A DNA stretch of 64,000 nucleotides from Azolla caroliniana (Eukaryota > Polypodiophyta), in assembly GCA_043228905.1 (NCBI GenBank), contig JBHGNT010000008.1, forward strand, positions 14,880,001-14,944,000. The letters run 5' to 3'. The position numbers and the translations under genes were made by a program. The stretch's first letter is position 1. Each line of letters starts with the position of its first letter. This document shows, in pieces, positions 20,992-33,184 of this stretch. The notes below the pieces were generated by a model that did not search any database, was not told where the DNA came from, and was given only the letters and a program-made list of their open reading frames with translations.

Positions 20992-21015
20992 TAATTTATG
21001 GTCATGCTCGTAACA

Positions 21016-23260
21016 AGCTTCATGTCTAGGATGTGAATTAGAACATCTAGTGCCTGAGTATATCGAGAAAAAGAAGAGAGTCGGCAAAAATTTATGATCA
21101 ATCGTCCCATCAACAATCGGAGCGCACTGCATCACGTGTGCCCAAAGAAATTTCTCACAACCTCAACAATCAAGAGAAGGGAGCCGAAATTATACAACAA
21201 AGGAAGAGGAAGCTAGAGAAAATGAGGTTAATCAAATAATCAAAACTAGCCTCCCACAATAACAACTCCCACAATGACAACAAGTAGAAGAAGAAGCACC
21301 AAGCCTCCCAAGATTGAACTTCAGCCAACCCGGCTATTGGATCAATGAAGCAAACCATCAGGCAACACATAGCGAACATCACTGATAACTCACTACCTAC
21401 GTATAGTAACAAAGAGGTCAACATGGCATTACTACAACAAAAATTAGCACTTAAGGTGAAACTCATTCTATAGAAGGTGTATTACTCGATAGGTGCCCCC
21501 ACAAAAACTAGCTCGGGTTTGAAGAAGATCATTTCTAAAAAGGTCGAGCATACAATAAAACAATTTTTAGAAATGAACCCTCATCCTTGGCCTAATGTTC
21601 TCCAAACACTAAATAGTGGGCTCTCTCGAACTTGCTCAATATTGACATCGTCAACCAGGTCACAAAAGCAACACATTTGGAGCTCATTTTGAGACTAATG
21701 AGACAAGCTTCACCCTCCCTATATGTGTCAATAACATAACTACTCCAACCATAAACAACACAGGAACATGTGTAAGAATCAATAGGCATGATTGTGGACA
21801 TGGGGTACCTTGAAAATGTTCCTAACCCCATAAGGCAACCAATAGTAAATGAGTCTATATAGCAACTAGAAGGTATGGTGGCCCTTCATAACTTCATGAT
21901 ATATAGCATTGAATTTGCTCTCACGTTTGTTATCACAAGCCTCACTAACCACGTTGCGTACGAGTGTTTAATTGGGCAACCTTGCATTCGAGTAAGTAGA
22001 TTAGTCATGGATTTCGGGAATGACATCTCATGTTGTTATCACAAAATCCATTAACCACGTTGCCTACAAGTGTTTACTCAGGCGACATTGCCTTGAGTAA
22101 GTAAATTTCGTGATGTATCTACATGTGCAAAGCAAGAAAGACCTTGAAAATCCAAGTCTACACGGAAAAGGTCCACGAACAAGAAGGAAGCCCACTCTCA
22201 CTCATGGATAACTTGTCGGAGACCACCAAGTTTGACACAAACCTCCTCACTTACCACCACAAAAAAAATTCCGAAGATCTTGGCAAGAGGACAACCCTCC
22301 TTGAGGTCCCAACCCTTAGATCCTAAACCGTGCCAAGCCTAAGCCCATTGGTTCCACCTCTTCATATATGAATTAGGTACATGCGCTAGCCACCGTTGAC
22401 ATTATGTATCCCATTGGAACACATTGTTGCGACAATAATGAGAATTTACCATTTTGTGTTTCAATTTTACCCCCCTCACAATTACTGTTCTTGATAAAGA
22501 AGAGGAAATACATGGCCCACACAACTCAACCGTATGAAGGAGAAATGGTTGGCTGAAACCTAAGGCTCATCCATAGTAAAAATTGCATTCCAATGGTGAG
22601 CAAACATCAAAAAATCTCCCCAACATACCAACATACACACATAAAGATCATTGCCTCTCAAGAAAGTTACCTTTCCCGCCCATTTCAAACTATATGAACA
22701 AGGCACTCACTCTAGCAACACATGATGACCATGTCAGGCGCAACTTACAATGGGCCAACCAAAGCCAAAGAAGTCAACCTCGGTGACACTAAAAATCCCA
22801 AACCAGTTTTCACACCATGAACCTCCATCTGAAAGAATAAACTTCCTTGGTATTTTTCCTCGAATTCAACGATATATTCAAATGGATATGTAAAGATATG
22901 AAAGGCATCCTTGAGAAAGTTAGGTCTCACACCATACTGATGTGGGCCAATGCAAGGCCAGTGAGCCAACGCCCTGAGCTAATGAATCAACATTACACCC
23001 AATAAGTGAAAGCTGAGGTTGATAAAATTTTGGTGGTTAGGATTATCTATCCAATGAAGAGAAAAAATTAGATGTCCTTGATAGTCATCGTTCCCAAGAA
23101 GAATGCAAAGATCCGAACATTTGTCGACTATCACCTTGTGAAAGTGAACGAAACTATCTTGTCCCATACGTTGAACATCTACAACAGAGAGTAGAGAGAA
23201 AGGATACCTACAATTTTATTGATGCCTTCTCCAGATACAACCACATCTAATTGATGTTGT
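21016..23260 (+). mobile_element. decayed Ty3/gypsy element Z, gag to RT remnant
   Basis: Heavily mutated plus-strand sequence. The clearest piece is at about 22960-23250, where a gypsy RT start is readable through several stops: VKAEVDKILVV, IVIVPKKNAKIR, FVDY, and FIDAFSRYNHI (the usual FxDxxSGY block). The upstream 2 kb is presumably gag and protease but I cannot place domains. The RT wording resembles the Tat/Athila side of gypsy. The catalytic xxDD block is not present, because the sequence changes at about 23260. Confidence 0.55.
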
Positions 23261-23261
23261 G

Positions 23262-23461
23262 TTGATTCCGTGTGTCGCACGGAAGCACTTCTATGAATCG
23301 ATGGAGTTATATCTCCTATCGATGTCATTGTCCTAGGATCGATCTAGACCGGCGTATAACCCTTTTGGTGGTGAGCCGGGTGGAGGTAGTTTTCAAATAC
23401 CTCCAAGATACGAGCTTACTTAGCTCTCACCTATTAGTACTTAATATCTCTCCCTCTCTCT
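23262..23461 (+). other. unassigned, possible LTR fragment left of D
   Basis: There is no coding signal. It may continue at 28059-28397 on the other side of D, where a TATA-like TAATATAAATAGG occurs near 28115 and the words CTTACTTAGCTCT recur. This suggests D landed in another repeat, but the family is not identified. Confidence 0.25.
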
Positions 23462-23915
23462 TGTTGAGAATCAAGCTCAACGTAGTGCAACGTGTGAACA
23501 CACCTCTTGAGAATCTATGATTACTCAAAGGTCAAGAGTCACACCACTACTCTCTACACATTAACTATGTGCCATAGAATCATATTCTATAACACATAGC
23601 TAATGAGTTATATATTCCCCATGACTACGAGTCTTCACATTCCCCAAGAGAGATAGTAGTAGTTGTAGTTAGTTAATGAAGAGAGAGGGTGACTCTATAT
23701 AAAGCACCCTCCTCGTACTTCATACTAAGTTGGTTGTGACTTCTTGTTATGCTACATTTTGTAATTCTTATTCTACTTGTGAAATATACACCTTCTTCTT
23801 GAGTATTTCTTTTTGTAACTATCTTGTGTTCTCTCATCTCTCCTCTAATTCCTCTCACACATACACATAACACACATCTCTTCTGCTACACAAGAATCAT
23901 ACCCGATTCTTTACA
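23462..23915 (+). repeat. D 5' LTR
   Basis: TGTTGAGAATCAAGCTC to CGATTCTTTACA, 454 bp, with a TATA element (CTATATAAAGCACC near 23693). The primer site TGGTATCAGAGC follows directly at 23916-23927. Confidence 0.88.
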
Positions 23916-24083
23916 TGGTATCAGAGCGATTTGGTAGCTCGATCTAACCCACTCGCCTCATCGTAATCGTGTGTTGTGATCTCTACGCCGACGTTCAAGA
24001 AGAACCGGCTCATCGTTATCGTAGTACCACTACATATCTCGTGTTCGAGAGAGAAGGAAAAGAAGAAAGGAAGCTTAATCGAC

Positions 24084-27000
24084 AATGAATACTCAAATGG
24101 GGACTGCTCTCCCTAGCGAGAAGTTGAACCAAAACAACTTCGCATCTTGGGAGTACAAGATGCACCAATACCTTGTCGGTCAAGGCTATTGGGGTTACAT
24201 CAAAGGAGCACAAGAAAATTGACCTGACCCGAAAGACGCCGACTATGCAACTTGGGAGCAAGCGGCAAGCCGAGTGATGTATTGCTTGGCGACATGTGTT
24301 CACGACCACATGCTCGGCTACATTCGAGAAGCCGAAACGCCAAATGAAGCATGGGAGAATCTACGAAAGATTTTCACCACCAACACAACCGTGAGAAAGC
24401 TTCAACTCCGCCAAGATTTGAACAACATCCAATAACGGGATATGTCCATCATGAGCAACACCTTGAAGATCAAGGAGCTTTGCGACTCACTCGGCTCGAT
24501 AAGTGTCAACATGGAGGACGACAAAATGGTGCAAATATGCCTCAGTGATCTTGCACCACGGTTCGGTGCGATGCGGACCTCCGTACTAGCACGGGAGAAT
24601 CCTCCCTCTTTCTTTGATCTTTAATCCATGTTGTTGCTCGAAGAAAATCATGTTCGAACAAGGAGCAATGCTTCAGAAGGCCACATGCTCTATACGTATT
24701 TGGACGGAGGAAGAGGATGTGGCCGTGCAAGAAGAGGCCAATTCGGCCAAGGACAAGGCGGACAAGGCTCGATTTATGAAATCAACTCTCAATTATAGCA
24801 ACAAGATGGAGGCCATTGAGGAACCTTCAAAAGAAGGGGGAGCCACCATTCGGGTTCGAGCCAACAAAACCTCAATCAAATGCAGATATTGTGGCAAAGT
24901 CGGCCATCGAGAAGAAGAGGGCCGAAAGAAGATGCACGAGCCGGCTTCCACTAGTTGACAACTGACCAATTACGCCACCGACTCTGAGTACGAAGACTAC
25001 GGTGGATTATTCGTAATAAGACATAGAGCGAATTCTATGTCAGCCTCTACTTCTACTAGTGCCTCCAGTCTGGAAGACGTATGGTTCGTCGATTACGGTG
25101 CCTCGAACCATATGACGTTTTATCAAGAATGGTTCCGAGAACTTCGAGAGCTAGACCGACTCGGGTATGTCGAAACCAGAGATGAAACTACGCACCCAAT
25201 TCGGCACATCAACAATGTTCCATTTGGAAAAGAAGGTAAGCAAACTTACATTAAAAATGTTTTGCATGTACCAACTATCACGAAGAATTTGGTCTCCGTC
25301 GGCCAAATTGTAGAGCAAGGAATGCAAGTTTGATTTAATCAAGGCAGTTGCTTCACCGAAAAAGAGGGCCGACTCATCGCGCGCGGACGAAGAGAGGGTC
25401 GAATGTTCATTCTCGACTCGCACGAGTTGAAATCGGCCATGTTCGCAAAAGTCACGAAAGCCGAGTCCGACATACAGTTATGGCACAAGTGGATTGGCCA
25501 TATGAACCTTCAAAAGGTCAAGGTGATGCAATCGAAAGGAGTCGTCATCAGACTCCCAACCTTGAAAGAGGGTGAGATTGAAGGCTTATGTGGGGCTTGC
25601 CAATTCGGCAAGCAACATTGGCATCCATTTCCGAATGAGAGGAATGTAAGCAAAGGTGTACTCGACGTAATTCATTCCGATGTATGGGGACCGGCTCAAA
25701 CCGCGACATTCGGTGAATGCCAATACTACGTGACCTTTATTGACGACTTCGCTAGGAACACTTAGATCTACCCGATGCGGCAAAAGAGCGAAGTGTTCGT
25801 ACACTTCCAAAAATTCAAGAGTAGAGTCGAAAAAGCTACGAGTCGACACGTACGGTGCCTTCGATCGGATGGAGGCAAAGACGAGTTTACGGTGTATCTT
25901 CGAAAAGAAGGGATTCGACGAGAATTTTTGTGTCGATATACGCTACAACAGAACAGAGTAGCCAAATGCAAGAATCGGCATATCCTCGATGTGGCACGGG
26001 CTATGCTTAACGGAAAGCACATGCCGAAATCGTATTGGGCGGAAGTAGCTAACACGGTTGTCTATCTCATGAATCAATGTACAACATCCGGCGTGCATGA
26101 AGTCACGCCGCACGAGAAGCTTTTCTGACAGAAGCACGATCTATCACATGTTCGGATATTCGGCTCCATTGCGTATGTTCACATCCCCAACAAAAAGCAA
26201 CAAAAGCTTGACCCGAAGTCGGAGAAATGTATCCTCATAGGATACTCACTGGAGCAAAAGGGGTACAAGTGCTATAACCGCTCAACTCGAAAATCTCGAG
26301 TAAGTTGAGACGTCGTTTTCGACGAGTCGGCATCTTGGTACACAATAGAGACAACTTCCACTCTGATTCCGCTCGACCTAAATCCGTCGAACAAGAGATA
26401 GAAGATGAAGATCGCCTTATGCACATGTTTGAAGAAAGCCCAATTACGACAAGGCTTAGTGGGCCACAAGAGCCTCTGAGCGATCAAAGCATATCTCGGC
26501 CGAGTTCGAAGTTGGACAAAGATAAGGTGAAAATGCTGAAGTATGAAGACGATCACTTCGATGGCAACGAATCAACTCACTCCCTCGATAGTGAGTTCGA
26601 AGGCCTTGACATCCGGACAAATGGAGCAAACAAAGCCGTAGTATCCACAAACGAGAAGCTCCGCCGATCCACCTATGAAAAGAACCCCGTACGCCGATTC
26701 AGCTACAATGATTATATGGCGTACCATTACGCCTTCATGATGAAGGTAGCGACAGTACGGGAGCCGGAAACATTTTCTGAAGCTGTGATGGAGCCCAGAT
26801 GGGTTGAAGTGATGAATGAGGAGATGCAAGCACTCTCCAAGAATGAGACACGGGAGCTCGTTTCCCATTCATCGCACAAGAAGGCAATTGGTTGCAAATG
26901 GATCTACAAGGTGAAGTATAATGTTGATGGCTCCGTAAACTGTTACAAAGCTCGACTCGTACCGAAAGGATACGCTCAAACGCATGGAGTCAACTATGAA

Positions 27001-27814
27001 GAGACATTTACCCCGGTGGCAAAGATGACGACTGTGCGGACTGTAATTGTACTCGCAGCGGTGAAAGGGGGGCACCTCCATCAGATGGACGTAAAAAACG
27101 GCTTTCTTCAAGGAGAATTAGAAGAGGAGGTGTACATGGTACAACCTCCCGGCTTCGAATCGTGCATTCATCCGAAAGATGTGTGCCGACTCAAGAAGCC
27201 AATCTATGGCCTCAAGCAAGCACCGCGTGCTTGGCATTCGAAGATTACGCAATATCTTCATCAAATCGGCTTTCAAATGTCGAAATCCGACAACTCCCTC
27301 TACGTACGACACGACTCTAGAAGCCTAATTGTCATCATCCTCTATGTGGATGATCTGGTTATTGGACGTGAACATTTAGTCGACATCAACAAGGTGAAGT
27401 CCCTCATCTCCAACAAATTCGAGATCATGGACATGAAGGAGCTTCATTACTTCCTAGGCATTGAGGTAATTCGGACTCCGGTCGGCATTATGATCTCCCA
27501 ACAGGACTACATCCTCAACTTGTTATACAAGTTCGGGATGAGTTAGTGTAAATCTGTGGCAACCCCTCTCAATCGAAACCGCAAACTAGATGCCGACTCC
27601 GGCACAAACGAGTGCGAGCCGACTCAATATCAACAACTAATCGGGAGTCTCATTTATGTCATGATCACGCGACCCGACCTCAACTATCCGGTCAGCCTCC
27701 TTAGCCAATTCATCCAAACTCCGCGAGATATCTATTTCGATTGCGCTAAGCGAGTATTACGATACGTGAGCGGCACAATCGATTACGACATCCTTTACGC
27801 ATCGGCCACACCAA
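24084..27814 (+). pseudogene. D gag-pol polyprotein, disrupted
   Basis: It starts ATGAATACTCAAATG. A UBN2-type gag has several stops. The knuckle (CRYCGKVGHREEEG) has lost its last cysteine. The protease reads VDYGAS at 25091, losing the DSG serine. The HHCC finger is near 25480. The integrase core keeps SDGGKDEF, but the catalytic glutamate block reads NRVAKCKN (25955-25972) with lysine in place of glutamate. RT has a long open stretch (26305-27546) with YVDD near 27340. RNase H is cut off at 27814. It is inactive at protease and integrase even apart from the stops. Confidence 0.86.
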
Positions 27815-28058
27815 GTTAATGAAGAGAGAGAGTGGCTCTATATAAAGCACCCTCCTCATACTTCATACTTAGTTGGTTGTGACTCCTTGTTATGCTACAT
27901 TTTGTAATTCTTATTCTACTTGTGAAATATACACCTTCTTCTTGGGTATTCCTTTTTCTATCTATCTTGTGTTCTCTCATCTCTCCTCTAATTCCTCTCA
28001 CACATACACATAACACACATCTCTTCCACTACACAAGAATCATACCCGATTCTTTAAA
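27815..28058 (+). repeat. D 3' LTR remnant
   Basis: This corresponds to the last 244 bp of the 5' LTR. About 210 bp of the LTR start, the polypurine tract and the end of RNase H are gone. The junction is at AGTTAATGAAG, a sequence also present in the LTR, so a small shared word may have guided the deletion. Confidence 0.85.
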
Positions 28059-28397
28059 TCTCCGTTGCCTTACTCTCTCTTACACAAAGAAGACATTATC
28101 ATGAACACGACTTCTTAATATAAATAGGTGACCTAGCATCATACAAGAGGAGGAGATTAGGGTTCGGCTTACTTAGCTCTTAATCCCAAACTCTCTTAAC
28201 GCTAATGAAGGATTAAGGAGATAGAAGAGGAGCTCTTAATGTACTAATAGAAAAGGAGAAACTCTAAAAATCAAGAAGAGCTTTCAAAGTCACCACAAGG
28301 TGGCTTTTATAAATTTTTACAAGGTAAGTGTCTCCCCTTTGTTGGATGCGGTCATCTAGATGTGGAACGATTTCTCAACACTCTTTCTAATAAGGAT
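28059..28397. other. unassigned flank right of D
   Basis: AT-rich sequence without coding signal. It contains a TATA-like TAATATAAATAGG near 28115. It may be the other half of the repeat into which D inserted. Confidence 0.25.
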
Positions 28398-28673
28398 TGT
28401 CAGAGAGAAAATAGAAACAGATTGAGAGCAACGAACAACTAATTAGTGAGACAAGATCAACAAAGTTACAAGGAGAAAAGAAAAACAGTGATGGCACAAG
28501 CACAATGTAACTGTATTATTCTCAGAGAACTACAATCTAAAATGGCAACAACAAAAACCTAAACAACATTCTAAACTAGGTTACAAAGTCAGTTTATATA
28601 CTGGCTAACTTAGGGTAGTTCCCTTCTTACTATTTACAAAGATAGTCCTCAACCTAGTGTGTACAATGGGACA
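28398..28673 (-). repeat. probable LTR remnant, family unknown
   Basis: On the minus strand it runs TGTCCCATTGTACACAC to TTTCTCTCTGACA, with a TATA element (GTATATAAACTG) placed as in a copia LTR. The flanks AGGAT and ATGTG do not match, and no primer site or polypurine tract adjoins it. Confidence 0.4.
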
Positions 28674-29083
28674 ATGTGAATACGTCCATTAGAGACCCGT
28701 ATTCGACACTCCCATATAATAAGCGTATACAACAGAAATCTGTAAACACGTTCGCGTTCACAAGTGGAAGGATGACACATAATTGGAAGGATAAGGAATA
28801 TTCTGTTTGATTTTAGTACTTTTTCAATGATAATAGAAAACACATTGATACCAGTATCATACATTCTCAAATATATATTATGAAAAAGGTTAAAAAACCA
28901 CCATTTTCGTGATTTAAAAATAAATAAATAAAAGTGAAATTTCAAAAGGCTACATTCTCAATTTATATCACAAACTTTACAACCAATGTTGTTTTATAAG
29001 AAACGATATTCATAGGAATCGAAAGAATTCAAAACACATGCTTTTATATTACTCGATTTGTTACAAGCAGAAGGTAGTTACAC
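28674..29083. other. AT-rich spacer, nothing recognised
   Basis: There is no coding signal on either strand. It lies just downstream of the stop codon of the minus-strand DUF7869 gene and may be its 3' untranslated region. Confidence 0.4.
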
Positions 29084-29778
29084 TTAATAGCCAAAAATAC
29101 ATTCATGATCACTCCTTTCTAGAGAATCACTACTATAACTAATATACAATGAGCACTCATCCTCGGATGTACCAATCAATGCATTATCTTCATCATAAAC
29201 CAAATGGTGTGACTCTAGATTATGTGCAACAGATCTTATTTGCCTCTGACTCGAGCCACCATGTAGACCTGGTAATTTTTCTTTTATTATATCTATTGTT
29301 GACTTCCTTAAGCATCCAACTTTTGTAAGCGTGAAGTCATACACAATAACATCCACATCAGAGATATCAAGGGTCGAGGTGTTACAAATGTTTCGTTTCC
29401 TCTTCCTGCTTCCCCTTCTCGTCGGGCATTCCATCATCTCCAAGGTATACTTACCCGTAAAAGAATTTTGACTTTTAGTGTTGTACCAATGAACTTTTAT
29501 AGACTTGATCACGTTTTCTATTTCATGCATTAGCACTTCTAGAATTTTTCCAATCCAAAATTGGAGGCCTTGTTCGTTGTCATCAACATGTGTTGCAATC
29601 AACATCCCCACCACGAGCTCTCGCAAATTTCCTTGCCTTCTAGCTTGAGTTGCTATGGTCATCCTTGGTCCCACATAAATGTCTATTTGTTGTGGATGAA
29701 CTGAACTTTCATTAATCGCATTAGTTTCTTGCTCCTGAGACTTATTTAGACGATCATGTTGTAGGACCATGTGAATGG
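29084..29778 (-). pseudogene. DUF7869-family gene, C-terminal part
   Basis: An open minus-strand frame of about 230 codons ends at TTA/TAA 29084. It includes a BAH-like or wall-binding-like block (LVVGMLIATHVDD, FWIGKILEVL, IKVHWYNTKS, KYTLEMME), a basic patch (RRGSRKRKR), then DISDVDVIVYDFTLTKVGCLRKSTI. That order is what I would expect after a DUF7869 catalytic-like domain. It is the continuation of 53996-56063: removing F and one copy of AATGG (29774-29778 and 53996-54000) joins the two halves. Function is unproven, and the family is suspected to be transposase-related. Confidence 0.6.
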
Positions 29779-30238
29779 TGTTTTCGCTAGGGCTGGACAA
29801 TGGCCTAACACATGGTGTCCCTTTGAGGCACTTCACTAAAGGGGTGTTGCGGTAAGATAGAGTTAGACCGACTATTAATGGAACCCTAATTGGTTACTAG
29901 CAGCAATACCATTAATCACAATACACGCGTAGGATAAATTACACTTAGCACAGAACGGTAATTAACCACGATTAAGATACCGAACAACAACACTATATTA
30001 ATTATCCGCTAATGATTACAATCTAACTGGCCCTTTTCATAGGTCTCCGTTTTAGGTCCAAACCGGTGCTACCGGCAACCGGCTACGAACCGGTCCAGAT
30101 CCGGATCGGCATACCGATTCCATGTCTGTCCGTTCGCTTCTCAAATCATAATAATTCTATGTAAATATATAATCAGCTCCGAGTTATTAATTATCCCCTT
30201 GTTTCCCATTCTGGACTTCCCTTGTCAGCCGGCTAACA
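29779..30238 (-). repeat. F 3' LTR
   Basis: On the minus strand TGTTAGCCGGCTGACAAGG to CTAGCGAAAACA, 460 bp. The partner is 53535-53995. No clear polypurine tract precedes it; the last bases before it are GGGCGTGCCATG. Confidence 0.92.
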
Positions 30239-33184
30239 CATGGCACGCCCGTGGGACAGTACCTTGTACGTCGAATCCCACTATTCGGCCTTGATTCATC
30301 CTCCAAAATGTCGATAATACTTTGATCTAAGGGTTCCAATGGTTCCACAGGAAGTTGTTCTGTTGTTTGTTGCTGCTACTCCCCTTCCTCCTATTCTTGC
30401 AGTTGTGGATGCTCTTCTTTCCGCTCCGGCTCCAACTGTGGTTGCTGCTGGTTGCCTTCTGTTGCCTGCGGCTCCGTTGGTCTGACCAGCTCTGTCTCCA
30501 TTTCTGGCTCGACAGATCTTACCGGATCTTCCTCCTTTTCTAGCTCAACCGGCCTTGGCGTCTCCTAGTTCTGTTGTCCGGCGTTCCCCGGTTCCTGTGG
30601 ATGACCTTTCCCTAGCGGCTCCTCCTGAGTACTATCTGGCTAGCTTCCCCCGGCTTCAACCGGCGTGTGCTCTGAAGAATGCTCCTCGTCACTTATGCTA
30701 ATCGCCGCAGTTTTCTTGGCCACTTCTTGTCGTCGCCATTCCCGTTTGTACTTCTCGAAACGGAGTTGGTTGTCCAACTGGTCATCATCTAGCTGTGCCA
30801 CCAACTGGCGAACCGCCACTCTCTGCTCATCAGCCAAGGATACGAAATCATCCACCAGTTCCTCTTGTATTGCTTCAATGCTTTCTTTATCCAAGATGTA
30901 AACTTTGTGGCACTCTTTCTGTCGGTTTTCCGCATCTGCCCGAAGCAACTGTAGCTCTACTGCTTGCTTAGCCCACTTCAACCACCACTATATTGAGCTC
31001 TCTTCCACCAATTGCTTCATTTGATTCCTCTATGCCAGTACGATGTCCTGGATCCGCCCTAGCCCCATCTTCGACTTGTTTTCCACGGCCTGCTTTTTGT
31101 CCTTCAATTGTTTGATCAGGCTTGCGGTTGCCACTTCTTGGCTTCTGTAGTGCATGAGTTGGGTTTGATATGTCGTCTTAACTCTGTTTAGAGACATTGT
31201 AGCGCGCTCCATTTCCACATGCTGTTGTACATGTAGGTCCAGTTGCTCTTTTGCTGCCGCCGCCAGTTGTTTCGCTTGTTCGGCTCCCTTCGACTGCTCT
31301 TCCATCAATGCCGTCGTCAACCGGTTAACTTCCTCCCAGAGTTCTCTACACTTTTCCTGTTGCCAGTCACTGTCGGTAGTCAATTTCTTATGATCGGCAT
31401 CCAAATGCTTATAATCCCGGTGTAGTCGGTCGAAGTCATCGATTTTCTATTTGAGCTTTTGATTTATAAGCCGGCAAGCGCGGTCCTCACGGTATTTTTG
31501 TTGCCGAAGCTCTTCTTTGAGGCGCTCAATCTCCACTTCCGCCGTCCTTCGGAGTTTCTCTTTTTCTTCCTGGAGTTTTTCTTTCTCTTCTTTCAGCCGA
31601 TCATACACTTGATGCCCTCTTCGCAAGCTTTCCTCTATTCGGCGGAGGCTGTCGGCCATTCTCCTTTGTTCCTCCTCCGCCACTTTTTTCAATTCTCGTT
31701 CCCTAGCACGTAAGGTTTCTTGTGCAGCCAGGTCTTCCCTTAGTGTGGCGAGCTCCTGTGTGGGTGATTCATGAGTATTTGGGCCCGTCGCCGTCATCGG
31801 GGTTTGATCGTTCTGTCGAGTTACTGCGGCCACCGATTTTGATTGTTGTGGTCCTTCTCTATGTCTTCTTCCATGCTCCGGATTCTTGACCGAGCCATCT
31901 CTAATTCCTCAGTTGTGGCTAGCAACCAGGCTTTCTACGCTTTTTCTTCCGCTTCTAACTGGCCGACAACACCAATCACTTGTTTTGCTACCCATCAGAG
32001 CCATCGACTGCCGGTGCCTTGTGGTTGTGCCGGTTCTGGTTGTGGGATGGCGTTTCCACTGGTCACGAGCCCACTATTGACGATTACGTCACACAACCGC
32101 TCCTATTCTGGCTGTTGTTGTTGCAGCGGTGATACCGGCAATTCAATGACCGGTTCTTGATTCACCGGTACTGCCGTGTCCTGGACCGCTGGTTCCGCGA
32201 TGTCCTTCCGCAACCCTTGCTCCGTTCCCGATTCTTGTTGAGCCAGTTCTGCCGCCTTCCTTGGTTGCGTCTCCTCAGGGGAGGGTTCCCGTATATTGTC
32301 CTCCGTTAGCCTTGATGTCCCCCCTTCGTGGCCCTTTTCTCTTGTTTGGTGACGCCGTAGTAGCATCTCTGTCGGCTTGTCTTCCTGCTGTTCTTTTTCT
32401 AGGGTCTTGTTGCTGATTACCGCCGCCAAGGGGTCCTGAGCCTGCGTTTTCTCCGGTTGCTGCTTTGCGCAACTTGATTTTCAACGGTCTCCCAAAGGTG
32501 TCCACCGATGCCTCCTCAGCCAGCCGCTTCCGATTAGGCCGTTCCTTTGCCTCGGTAGCCAGGAGTTGTTGTCGTTTTGAAGCTGTTTTGAGGGTCTCTT
32601 TTGTCGGTCTTCCCCTTTTCCTTTGGTTTATGGGCTCCACCGGCGGTGCTAATAGAGTGAGCCATTGTGCCACTGCTGTCCACATCTTTTTGCCATCTTT
32701 TATTGAAACGATGGTAGCGCTCAGGCTGTCGACAATCATTACTGGCCAATCCACCTGTACTCCCTCGTAGGTGGCTATGATCAGACTGGCTCTATTCCTG
32801 GGCATCGCCGGTGGTTGGGGGTACACATGGCCATACTCGTGGAGTACCCGAGCAATTTTCTGAAACAAGAGACCTTCATCGCCTTGCTGCCCAGGAAATA
32901 TTCCCCAAAATACCTCGTCAACAGCTCCGGCGAAGGGTTGTCGATCGAGTAGATTCCCCCTTCCGGTAGGCCGGTCATGGCTCGGATGGCTTCCTCGGTG
33001 ATGACCTCCGTGTCGATGTTTTTAAAGACATTTTCCGCATCACTGTGTGGCGGTGCTTCGGCTATCTACAAGAATCCCTCCAGACCGTGTTGCTTCAGCC
33101 ATTTCTTAGCTTCTTCTGAGAGTACCATGCATTCCATGTCGTCTTCGGAGTCAGTAGGTTGTGGTAAGCTGGGTGCACCTATGT
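30239..33184 (-). pseudogene. F extra ORF after integrase, coiled-coil protein
   Basis: About 2.9 kb of minus-strand coding sequence, in frame for long stretches but with several stops and at least two frame changes (near 32870 and 32300). The N-terminal part (TGLPEGGIYSID, PELLTRYFGE, LHEYGHVYPQPP, WTAVAQWLTLLAPP) resembles the putative plant transposon protein domain found beside many plant repeats. Next is a basic Lys/Arg-rich segment. About 400 residues of Glu/Gln/Lys/Leu heptads follow (RRIEESLRR, LKEEKEKLQEEKEKL, VNRLTTALMEEQ), then an acidic Pro/Gln/Glu tail reaching the 3' LTR. No enzyme motif is seen. A structural, RNA-binding or targeting role would be a guess. Confidence 0.6.

Larger units (their letters stand above)
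329..21015 (-). repeat. solo LTR Y1 (gypsy Y family), interrupted by A1 and X
   Basis: This is a minus-strand LTR broken into 329-487, 1184-1448 and 20997-21015, about 443 bp when the insertions are discounted. It matches the LTR at 60049-60490 in order and length. On the minus strand it begins TGTTACGAGCATGACCATA at 21015. No internal retroelement coding sequence flanks it, and AGCTT is duplicated at 324-328 and 21016-21020, so it is a solo LTR left by LTR-LTR recombination. The distal end is not a canonical CA, so the left boundary may be off by some bases. Confidence 0.7.
23462..28058 (+). mobile_element. Ty1/copia element D, decayed
   Basis: The 5' LTR is 23462-23915 and the 3' LTR remnant 27815-28058. 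The flanks read TCTCT (23457-23461) and TCTCC (28059-28063), a duplication with one mismatch. Its gag (SEKLNQNNFASWEYKM) and pol are related to B1, B2 and the gag fragment E at 59344. A deletion joins RNase H sequence directly to the middle of the 3' LTR. Confidence 0.85.
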
